A stretch of DNA of 64,000 bases, from contig JAFVDX010000032.1 in NCBI GenBank assembly GCA_017478225.1, positions 1 to 64,000 of the forward strand, read 5' to 3'. Made by a program: the position numbers and the translations under genes. Below, piece by piece: positions 25,646 through 33,272 of this stretch (within the stretch, counting starts at the first letter, position 1; each line of letters opens with the position of its first letter). The notes beneath the pieces are model-generated. The model was not told the origin of the DNA. It ran no database searches and saw only the letters and a list, made by a program, of their open reading frames with translations. This DNA comes from Paludibacteraceae bacterium. GTDB lineage: Bacteria > Bacteroidota > Bacteroidia > Bacteroidales > Paludibacteraceae.

Positions 25646-28195
25646 TCAATAATTTATAAGTTTCTTGGTTATTATATTGTTGCCTCTTTGTAACTTAATG
25701 ATATATATGCCTGACGGCAATGGAGTACTATATTCTTCCGAATAAATTTCGCTGACTATATTTCTTCCAAAAGCATCATATATCATTATATTAGTAGGCT
25801 CATTTATATTATTTACATAAATCGTGCCGTCCTCTGAATATATGTTGTATTCACAGATGTCCGATGATTGCAAATCAGTATCAATATTCTCGTTTTTGGC
25901 ATATTTAATATCAATAGATTTTACATATATTGCTTTTTGAGTATTCACAAATCGAATATCAAGCATACCCGTTTGGGGCTCTGCAAGAGTAAATACATAT
26001 TCCGTTGGACTTGTCTCAAGATACTCTGTCTGACCAACTATATTGCCACCTAAATATACATTCAATGCACCATCGCCTTGGCTGCCTATCGATGCGTTTA
26101 CTATAACTTGAGCAACAGCGCAGTCTTCTGTCTCTGTAGTCTTAAGGTGAACCTCTTGTGCAGGTGTCTTACTTGAACCATAAGATGCACCTTTTGTCTT
26201 GTCATAGTCAGTATTAGCCTCACCATTTTGTATGCTTACTGTCCAATAGTAACCGCTTAACTTCTGCTCTCCTTCTCTGCATGGACCCGAGAATATATGT
26301 GAATATGGCTCACATACACCGCCCTTCTGAATACGGGCATTATTGATAGAAATATATATGTTATCATCAATCTCTGCTGCAGGAATATGGATATGTACTC
26401 TGTTGTCCTCAAAACTATATGAGCCCACCGCTTTGTTTCCGCATGTAACTTTCACTTGGCAGTTCTTCTGTGTTGGTACTTCATAACCTTCATCTGCTAT
26501 GAAATAGATATCGCAATCGTAACCTCGCTTTACATAAGCAGTATTGCCCTCATCCCATAGAACACCCTTATATGTTGTGTATTCTATTAACCAACGACTG
26601 TTGTCCTGCCACAAAGCATACAAGGTGCAATCGCTCATAGGATAATATTTCTCGCCTGCTTTGCCGGCATCGGCTGTGGTGGATTTCTTACTTGTAGCCC
26701 AACCCATAAAGGTGTAGTCTGATTTCTTCGCAGTGGCAGCGGGCAGTGTTATTCCCGCTCCTTTGCTACTTTCCTTGAGTGATGTGGTAGAGCAACTACC
26801 GTAGGTGGAGTTGGAATAAAAACTTACCTCACATGCACTCACGCCACCGCAAAAGTCAAAGCGAATAATCTGATCTTTTTCAGCAATATTGGTAATAGGA
26901 TAATTCTTATAAGGAGTATAATAAGTAGCACCGGTGGGGAAAGCATCACCTTTCTTGCCCCTATAACCATTGTCTGATTCCATCTGAACACTACCCTCCC
27001 AATACCAACTATAGCGCGGCGCAAAACCATCTGCTTCTATCAAGTCAATGGACATGTCTTTCTCTATGTTGTTCACCTCGTTATATTGCCAACGACTATA
27101 TGTAAATTTTATTTTAGTCATTAGCATCCCATGCCCCGGCAAGTACTCATCCCAACTGCCTTTTGTTTGCTGACGATTCTCTATAAGTACAAACTCCGTC
27201 GGGTCCGGCATTAACCCATTCAAATTCGACTGACCATCGGCTGTTATTATCCCGCAATCGCCATTGATATTGATGTCTTTCAATACAAAATTCATGGCAC
27301 TTGACATCATATATGGTTCGGTCCAACCCATAAACCAACGCTCGTAGGCAGAATAAGAAGGTGGAGTATGACCATTGTTATTATAAGCCCCATAGTCCAT
27401 CAAATCCCAAGCGCCAAGAGTCTTGTAGTCCTCAGCGCCATTGGTGGGATACATGTCCGGCAAACCCAATACATGTGAGAATTCGTGGCATGCTGTACCT
27501 ATACCCTCACGCTTCTGACCCGCATTTATCTCGTTGGAACATACATAGACATTTATATGCTTGCCGTCAATGATACATTCTAAGTCGATATCCTCTATAC
27601 GATAGTTATGCGGCCAAATGCTATTCTCGTCTTTACTATCGGCTTCGCCCTTGCCTGCGTAGAGCACATAGATACAATCTACATAACCATTGCCATCGGC
27701 GTCATATTCCGTAAAATCAACTCCTTCAATGTCTGCTTTTTTGCATGCATCAACAATCATCTGTTCTGCATACTGATCTTCGCCGTCTATATTCTTGCCG
27801 TAGTACTCATAGTTATTGTCTAATTTTACGGGTCCGACTACATCAAACTCAGGTACATAATTGCCAAACGATTGGTCGGAAAAATATCGTTTTACCGACA
27901 CATTTTCCCCGCTGAAGAACTGCTCCCATACTTGCTTGCCGTTTTCTTCACGAAACGATTTGTTTTTGAACTCTGTTAGAATTACTAATACTTTGGGAGG
28001 AGTTTGACGCTCTAAAGAATGACGATTCTTACCGGTTGCTTGCCGGTGAACAAGTTCTTCGTTTGTCTTCTTCTGATGATGACAGCCATATCTCTCTCCT
28101 TCTTTGGGCTCACCTTTTATACTACGCAGTGCGGGCACCGCCATAAGCGATGCCGCACATAGTACAAAGGCAAATAATATCAATTGCCTTTTCAT
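25646..28195 (-). CDS. M6-family secreted metalloprotease with InlB-type repeat and T9SS domain
   Basis: 849 residues. A signal peptide (end near residue 20) precedes an M6 domain with C-H-E-F-S-H (His237, Glu238, His241) and V-L-G-L-P-D-M-Y. D-A-D-G-N-G-Y-V-D (165-173) resembles a calcium site. An InlB-type repeat with Y-T-F-M-G-W and L-Y-A-L-W follows at about 455-525. Beta-rich domains and a T9SS type A signal (M-I-Y-D-A-F-G-R-N and L-P-S-G-I-Y-I-I-K) end the protein. It lies 2 bases after the C10 gene and 4 before the other M6 gene, so all are one operon. Confidence 0.92.
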   Translation of the reverse strand: MKRQLILFAFVLCAASLMAVPALRSIKGEPKEGERYGCHHQKKTNEELVHRQATGKNRHSLERQTPPKVLVILTEFKNKSFREENGKQVWEQFFSGENVSVKRYFSDQSFGNYVPEFDVVGPVKLDNNYEYYGKNIDGEDQYAEQMIVDACKKADIEGVDFTEYDADGNGYVDCIYVLYAGKGEADSKDENSIWPHNYRIEDIDLECIIDGKHINVYVCSNEINAGQKREGIGTACHEFSHVLGLPDMYPTNGAEDYKTLGAWDLMDYGAYNNNGHTPPSYSAYERWFMGWTEPYMMSSAMNFVLKDININGDCGIITADGQSNLNGLMPDPTEFVLIENRQQTKGSWDEYLPGHGMLMTKIKFTYSRWQYNEVNNIEKDMSIDLIEADGFAPRYSWYWEGSVQMESDNGYRGKKGDAFPTGATYYTPYKNYPITNIAEKDQIIRFDFCGGVSACEVSFYSNSTYGSCSTTSLKESSKGAGITLPAATAKKSDYTFMGWATSKKSTTADAGKAGEKYYPMSDCTLYALWQDNSRWLIEYTTYKGVLWDEGNTAYVKRGYDCDIYFIADEGYEVPTQKNCQVKVTCGNKAVGSYSFEDNRVHIHIPAAEIDDNIYISINNARIQKGGVCEPYSHIFSGPCREGEQKLSGYYWTVSIQNGEANTDYDKTKGASYGSSKTPAQEVHLKTTETEDCAVAQVIVNASIGSQGDGALNVYLGGNIVGQTEYLETSPTEYVFTLAEPQTGMLDIRFVNTQKAIYVKSIDIKYAKNENIDTDLQSSDICEYNIYSEDGTIYVNNINEPTNIMIYDAFGRNIVSEIYSEEYSTPLPSGIYIIKLQRGNNIITKKLINY

Positions 28196-28197
28196 GA

Positions 28198-30411
28198 TTA
28201 TTTGTTTACGAGTATTTTATATGTTCGCATAGTAGTCTTTACTACATATACGCCATAAGTTAAATTGCTTATCGATGTTCCAACTTTCTGACCAAGTAAA
28301 TTATATACGGAAACTATCTCTTCTGCAGAATAATCAATTTCATCAAGCGATGTCTGAGCGTTATTTCCTAATTTCTTATAAAGTTGAATGGCTTTTTGAT
28401 TTGTATAAGAAGTAGCCTTATAATAGCGGAAACGAGTTTGGTTGGAGGTGCTATTGTAACGCAGATATAACCCTCCTGAACTAACAACATCTACACTACT
28501 ACCATTATATGAAATAGTGTTAGTTAATTCAGTGGCTTTTTGATCCAAACCATTTGAGTTACTATTAGTTTTGCCTATGTAGTATCCCGATGCACTCTTT
28601 ATAGTGTAGTTGGAGCCGGATTTGGCAATGCTGAACTCTGCCTCTTTTGTAGCATCTGTTACCTCAATTAAATCTGACGCAATAGTAACATCGATAGTAT
28701 TGGAAACCGCATCCAAACTGCTCAAGCCACCATTGAAAGCCAATTGATCGTCTTCATATACGATAAGATAAGTACCTGTCCAATCTAATAAATCAGATGT
28801 TACTTTTTCATAGTAATTCACTTTTGACAAATCACGAGTGGCAACTACTGAAATAACTATTGCATCAGTTACTTTGTCGGCAGGAATACTAATGGTGAGT
28901 ACTCCGGAATTAAATGATGCATAATCACCTTTTGTTCCACCTATTGTAACGCTAACAGAGGTGTTCTCATCGTTTGCAAGTTCGTAGTAACCTTCTTTTG
29001 CCTCGAATGTAGCAACAACAGCCTCATTCTTCTTGATAGTACCTTGTTGTTGTCCTGAAATTTGGTCCACACCTGTCAAATTATATTTCAATGAAGTTTC
29101 ATCATCGCTTAAAGGTTTATCAGGTTCGATACCTATAATCATGCATTGACTACTCGAAAAATCATATCCACCACCTCCTATTCCGCCATTATCGCCGGGG
29201 GCAAGAGAAGTAAGCTTGAAATAACCATCATCTTCTCCTGACCAACCCCAGTTGAAATGGTAATAATCATCGCTTCTATAACCATCAAGAATAAAACTAT
29301 GTCCGCCATAAGTGCCTGAACCATCGTACATGATAGGGCGTTTGTTGTCTAATTCTTCTTTTATCAACGCTTTCCATTCTGCATCAGTATGACCTGCCAT
29401 GCTAACACCATCGTTTTGTACGGTCATCTTATTTTTTGAAAGGCCTTTCAGAGTGGATTTGTATTTAAAGTATTTTGGCAATACTGTTTCTACACAAGGT
29501 GTATTTTGTCCCGACCAATAACCATCATAGTCAATAGTCCACGCACCACTACCATCATGAGCATAATCACCATATTGCATCTCTAATGCTACACCACAAT
29601 GAAACATCAATGTTGCTACCGCATTTCCTTCAGCACTGGTGTAACTGCCTTTATAACTGTCTTTCATGTTATCCCAATCATAAACAGTATGCTCAAAATC
29701 GGCTGATAATTGACCCTTATAGTATTCAATGGTTTCCTGGTAATATCCCCAATCATTGTAGATATCAAGTAGTGGTTGATAAGAGTGAGAACCTGTACCT
29801 GAAACCGGCCATTGCCAGTAATTCATCACTTGTGACATTGCTGTGGCAACACAACCTGAGGCGGCTTTGTTTGAATCTTCTCCCCATGTACCTGTACCGG
29901 GGCATAGAAGATTAAACGGCTCGTCTTGATCCCAAATAGTTTTGATAAGCGGAGCCACAACAACTGAACCTGCCTTTGGCATTTTATTCCCACTGCGCAA
30001 GGCCTTCCATTCCGCTGCCACTTCTTCGCCGGCAACTAAACCTAACTCTTGGGCACTCTTCAACTCTTTATTATAGCCGCTTAGCCATTTTTGTAGGTTT
30101 ACGGGTAGTCCCTCAAAACTAAATTTACCTGTTTCTGAAAAACCAATAATAGGATGGGCTGCATCATTACCTGCTACCATTACCCAACCCTCACCATTCG
30201 TGTTCTCGTACACATAAAACTGATTCTCTTGTTGAGCAGGGGCTTTCTTTAAAACCATTTTCTTGGCTGGAGCCTTTCTAATGGTAGTTTCAGTCGCAGG
30301 ATTCATAAAATTGTTTGCTATTAGCGCTGCCTCTTCTTGGCTAATGCGCTCTGCAAACATCGTTGAAAATGCTATCAACAGCATGAACAACATAGATGTA
30401 ATTTTTCTCAT
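28198..30411 (-). CDS. C10-family (streptopain-like) cysteine protease with T9SS domain
   Basis: 737 residues. The signal peptide ends M-F-A-E and is followed by a Spi-type propeptide (about 24-115) with W-V-M-V-A-G-N-D. The catalytic Cys187 is in S-G-C-V-A-T-A-M-S-Q and His371 in Y-G-G-H-S-F-I-L-D-G-Y, followed by F-N-W-G-W-S-G. These are the peptidase C10 marks of streptopain and PrtT. Beta-rich modules follow from about residue 445. The end has V-Y-N-L-L-G-Q-K and L-T-Y-G-V-Y-V-V-K (T9SS type A). It is first in the protease operon, with a promoter at 30573. Confidence 0.92.
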   Translation of the reverse strand: MRKITSMLFMLLIAFSTMFAERISQEEAALIANNFMNPATETTIRKAPAKKMVLKKAPAQQENQFYVYENTNGEGWVMVAGNDAAHPIIGFSETGKFSFEGLPVNLQKWLSGYNKELKSAQELGLVAGEEVAAEWKALRSGNKMPKAGSVVVAPLIKTIWDQDEPFNLLCPGTGTWGEDSNKAASGCVATAMSQVMNYWQWPVSGTGSHSYQPLLDIYNDWGYYQETIEYYKGQLSADFEHTVYDWDNMKDSYKGSYTSAEGNAVATLMFHCGVALEMQYGDYAHDGSGAWTIDYDGYWSGQNTPCVETVLPKYFKYKSTLKGLSKNKMTVQNDGVSMAGHTDAEWKALIKEELDNKRPIMYDGSGTYGGHSFILDGYRSDDYYHFNWGWSGEDDGYFKLTSLAPGDNGGIGGGGYDFSSSQCMIIGIEPDKPLSDDETSLKYNLTGVDQISGQQQGTIKKNEAVVATFEAKEGYYELANDENTSVSVTIGGTKGDYASFNSGVLTISIPADKVTDAIVISVVATRDLSKVNYYEKVTSDLLDWTGTYLIVYEDDQLAFNGGLSSLDAVSNTIDVTIASDLIEVTDATKEAEFSIAKSGSNYTIKSASGYYIGKTNSNSNGLDQKATELTNTISYNGSSVDVVSSGGLYLRYNSTSNQTRFRYYKATSYTNQKAIQLYKKLGNNAQTSLDEIDYSAEEIVSVYNLLGQKVGTSISNLTYGVYVVKTTMRTYKILVNK

Positions 30412-30572
30412 AAAATAGATTTTTAGATTATATAGTTATATTTAATTTTAGTAGATGTGCCTGATTCGTTACTCTCAGTATGTTCTATTAACAAATTACT
30501 ATTAACCTTGCATACAACCTATGATGTGTCATATTTAATAAATACGACAGATATAGTAGTTTTTATGGTCTG

Positions 30573-30580
30573 CAAAGGTA
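30573..30580 (-). promoter_or_regulatory. Putative promoter (-7 box) of the protease operon
   Basis: TACCTTTG on the minus strand, a full match to the -7 consensus. The -33 element is not clear (no TTTG at the right distance). The leader would be about 155 bases. Confidence 0.5.
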
Positions 30581-30655
30581 CACCTTTTATTCCAACTAAT
30601 AAAAGTGTTAAAAAACACAATAAAATAGTAACAGCAAAAGATTATATTTAATACG

Positions 30656-30694
30656 CAAGTCCGACTTGAACCCTGTCGGATTTTCGTCGGACTT
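30656..30694 (+). terminator. Terminator-like hairpin on the plus strand with no gene upstream
   Basis: AAGTCCGAC at 30656-30664 pairs with GTCGGACTT about 20 bases later, followed by more T. It has the order of a plus-strand rho-independent terminator, yet the genes on both sides run on the minus strand. Confidence 0.5.
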
Positions 30695-30735
30695 TTTTCT
30701 GATTTCTGTGCTAACTTATTGTTAGTCAATCTCTG

Positions 30736-30808
30736 TGATCCAGCTGGGGCTCGAACCCAGGACCCCATCCTTAAAAGGGATGTGCTCTACCTGCTGAGCT
30801 ACTGAATC
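30736..30808 (-). tRNA. tRNA-Lys (UUU)
   Basis: Read on the minus strand the 73 bases fold as a cloverleaf. The acceptor GATTCAG pairs with CTGGATC (one G-T), the D-arm is GCTCAGCAGGTAGAGC, and the anticodon stem CATCC/GGATG encloses CTTTTAA with anticodon TTT. The variable loop is followed by the T-arm CTGGG-TTCGAGC-CCCAG. The discriminator is A and CCA is not encoded. Confidence 0.96.
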
Positions 30809-31099
30809 TCCATTAAAATCAAAATCAATTAGTGCTATGAACAATTGCCACGTCTCTAAAATAATTACTTTGAAGAAACCCTTTAGAGTACTTACAGCAA
30901 TATGCCTTTCTCAAAGCGGGTGCAAAATTAGTGCATTTTTTTTAATTGGGCAAATAAAAAATGATTTTTTGTGATTTTATTTGTATAATCCTCTATAAAC
31001 ATACAGACTTCAAGTCCTTTACTTATTGATTATGCAAAGATATTGTCTAAATTATAATATTTATTTTATTATTGAAAATCGTTTGAATAGACTTTTGTC
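30809..31099. other. Intergenic region upstream of tRNA-Lys
   Basis: It contains a good minus-strand promoter at 30923-30954, which would transcribe about 110 bases before the tRNA, plus the capsule-operon terminator at its right end. A weak hairpin, CTCTAAA with TTTAGAG, lies at about 30855-30890. No protein gene is visible. Confidence 0.6.
30923..30954 (-). promoter_or_regulatory. Promoter upstream of tRNA-Lys
   Basis: Minus strand: TTTG (30951-30954), 20 bases, TAATTTTG (30923-30930). Its first downstream gene is the tRNA, 115 bases away. Confidence 0.65.
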
Positions 31100-31110
31100 T
31101 TACTTCAAAC
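31081..31110 (-). terminator. Terminator of the capsule operon, overlapping the fcl stop
   Basis: GTTTGAA and TTCAAAC (outer stem) with AGAC/GTCT (inner stem) around an A-rich loop; on the minus strand GATTTT follows. It lies across the fcl stop codon. Confidence 0.6.
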
Positions 31111-32212
31111 TATTCATATACCATGTAAAGAGTTTTTCTACGCCTTGTTCTATCTCTATTTTATGATGCCAACCAAGAGAGTGTAATTTGCTGACATCTA
31201 CTAGTTTACGCATTGTGCCGTCAGGTTTTGAAGAGTCAAAAACAACCTCGCCTTTATAACCTATTGTATTAACAATAAGTGTAGAAAGTTGTTTTATGGT
31301 AAGTTCTTTTCCTGTACCTACATTTATGTGGCAATTGCGAATATCTCCTAATTTAGGGTTGGCCTGATTATCATTAGAATAGTTGTCAATTCCTATTATA
31401 TCTTTGAAATCAACATGTTCAAGCACATAGACCGAAGCATCTGCCATTTCTTCTGACCAAAGAAATTCTCTCAGAGGTTTACCTGTTCCCCAAAGTATCA
31501 CTTTGTCATTAAATATTCCATATTTAACTAGTATGTTTATGATTTGCTCATGCGTCTGTTGTCCTGTAACAGATTCTACCGGTCTTATATCAAGGTCTCT
31601 GCATATACTTTTCCAATCGTTATTCATTAGCAGGTGCGACAGATAGATTTTCCTCATCATTGCAGGCATGACATGTGAGCGCTCAAGGTGGAAATTATCA
31701 TTTGGACCATATAAATTTGTAGGCATAACTGCAATATAATTAGTTCCATATTGCAAGTTGAATGATTCGCACATTTTTAGTCCTGCTATTTTCGCTATAG
31801 CGTATGGCTCGTTGGTATATTCAAGAGGAGATGTGAGAAGTGCGTCTTCCTTCATTGGTTGTTCGGCGTCACGAGGATAGATGCAAGTGGAACCAAGAAA
31901 CAAGAGTTTTTTTACTCCGTGTCGAAAACTTTCGCCTATTACATTCTGCTGAATTTGAAGGTTTTTATATATAAAGTCGGCACGATATAGCGAATTGGCC
32001 ATAATTCCACCAACAAAGGCAGCCGCCAAAACAACATATTCAGGTCTTTCTTCATCGAAGAATTGTTTTACCGCTGCGGCATCTAATAAATCTAATTCTT
32101 GATGGGATTTGCCTATCAAATTTGTATAACCTTTTTGTTGCAGATTATTAAATATGGCAGAGCCTACTAATCCTCGATGCCCTGCCACATATATTTTGCT
32201 GTTTTTATTCAT
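31100..32212 (-). CDS. fcl: GDP-L-fucose synthase
   Basis: 370 residues. The NADP-binding loop is G-H-R-G-L-V-G (11-17). The catalytic triad is Ser108 (G-S-T-C-I-Y-P), Tyr137 and Lys141 (Y-A-I-A-K), which matches the epimerase/reductase family. It turns GDP-4-keto-6-deoxymannose into GDP-L-fucose with NADPH. The protein is about 50 residues longer than the E. coli enzyme because of an insert near 200-245, which I believe is common in Bacteroidota forms. It overlaps gmd by 8 bases. The fucose is probably for the capsule or O-antigen. Confidence 0.95.
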   Translation of the reverse strand: MNKNSKIYVAGHRGLVGSAIFNNLQQKGYTNLIGKSHQELDLLDAAAVKQFFDEERPEYVVLAAAFVGGIMANSLYRADFIYKNLQIQQNVIGESFRHGVKKLLFLGSTCIYPRDAEQPMKEDALLTSPLEYTNEPYAIAKIAGLKMCESFNLQYGTNYIAVMPTNLYGPNDNFHLERSHVMPAMMRKIYLSHLLMNNDWKSICRDLDIRPVESVTGQQTHEQIINILVKYGIFNDKVILWGTGKPLREFLWSEEMADASVYVLEHVDFKDIIGIDNYSNDNQANPKLGDIRNCHINVGTGKELTIKQLSTLIVNTIGYKGEVVFDSSKPDGTMRKLVDVSKLHSLGWHHKIEIEQGVEKLFTWYMNSLK

Positions 32213-33251
32213 ATTTCTTCAAGTCGTGTTGTACCATGATTTTTACTAAATCCTTAAATGGAGTTTTTGTAGGGTTCCATCCTAATATCGTTCGTGCTTT
32301 TGTAGGGTCTCCAAGTAGTTGTTCTACTTCTGTTGGACGGAAATACTTAGGATCAACTTCCACAAGAACCCTTCCTTGCTCGTCAACACCCTTTTCATCA
32401 ACACCTTCGCCCTCCCAATGGAGTTGAATACCGGCCTCTTGAAATGCTAAAGTGCAAAACTCTCTGACCGTGTGCATCTCGCCGGTGGCAATAACAAAAT
32501 CTTCCGGCTTTTGCTGTTGCAGAATAAGCCACATACATTCCACATAGTCTTTGGCGTATCCCCAATCTCGTTGTGCTGACAGATTTCCTAAGTATAGTTT
32601 GTCTTGTTTCCCTTTTGCTATGGCTGCCGCAGCCAAAGTTATCTTGCGGGTTACAAAAGTCTCTCCTCTACGCTCTGACTCATGGTTGAAGAGAATACCA
32701 TTTACAGCAAACATACCATAAGCTTCTCGGTAGTTTTTAGTAATCCAAAATCCATATTGTTTGGCAACACCGTATGGGGAGCGGGGATAGAAAGGAGTGG
32801 TCTCTTTTTGTGGCACTTCTTGCACTTTTCCAAATAGTTCAGAAGTAGAGGCTTGATATATTTTAGTTTTCTTTTCTAATCCAAGCATTCTAACGGCTTC
32901 AAGCAATCTGAGAGTGCCAATAGCATCTGCTTCAGCGGTATATTCCGGCACATCAAAACTCACTTTTACATGAGATTGTGCTGCAAGGTTATATATTTCG
33001 TCCGGCTGCACTTCTTGTATGATTCTTATAAGAGAAGAAGAGTCGGTCATGTCACCATAGTGTAAGTTGATAGCCCGAGCCTTACGCATATCTCGTACCC
33101 ATTCATTGAGATAGAGATGTTCTATACGACCCGTGTTGAAGGTGGAACTACGGCGTATTATTCCGTGTACTTCATATCCTTTTTCAAGCAGAAACTCTGC
33201 CAAATATGACCCATCTTGACCGGTAATGCCGGTTATAAGTGCTGTCTTCAT
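32205..33251 (-). CDS. gmd: GDP-mannose 4,6-dehydratase
   Basis: 348 residues. It starts [14 protein letters not shown], the NADP-binding motif of this family. Q-A-S-T-S-E-L-F-G (catalytic Thr and Glu) and P-R-S-P-Y-G-V-A-K (Tyr and Lys) follow near 130 and 155. It makes GDP-4-keto-6-deoxymannose, the substrate of Fcl encoded next. It lies 21 bases after the tyrosine kinase gene, within the capsule operon. Confidence 0.96.
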   Translation of the reverse strand: MKTALITGITGQDGSYLAEFLLEKGYEVHGIIRRSSTFNTGRIEHLYLNEWVRDMRKARAINLHYGDMTDSSSLIRIIQEVQPDEIYNLAAQSHVKVSFDVPEYTAEADAIGTLRLLEAVRMLGLEKKTKIYQASTSELFGKVQEVPQKETTPFYPRSPYGVAKQYGFWITKNYREAYGMFAVNGILFNHESERRGETFVTRKITLAAAAIAKGKQDKLYLGNLSAQRDWGYAKDYVECMWLILQQQKPEDFVIATGEMHTVREFCTLAFQEAGIQLHWEGEGVDEKGVDEQGRVLVEVDPKYFRPTEVEQLLGDPTKARTILGWNPTKTPFKDLVKIMVQHDLKKYE

Positions 33252-33272
33252 TTATGCTATTTAAGAGTGTTT

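Larger units (their letters stand above)
30412..30735. other. Intergenic region with protease-operon promoter and an orphan hairpin
   Basis: It holds the -7 box of the protease operon (30573-30580) and a plus-strand terminator-like hairpin at 30656-30694. I see no convincing gene: the one 64-codon open frame on the plus strand (30457-30651) has no ribosome-binding site and no coding character. Confidence 0.65.

Noticed and set aside
30457..30651. 64-codon open frame on the plus strand in the protease-operon upstream region
   Set aside because: No ribosome-binding site or coding bias; it overlaps the minus-strand promoter of the protease operon.
30661..30690. tRNA remnant with a T-arm-like GGGTTCAAGTCC on the minus strand
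   Set aside because: The bases flanking the TTCAAGT loop do not pair as a T-stem, and no acceptor or anticodon arm is found nearby; the stretch is better explained by the terminator-like hairpin.
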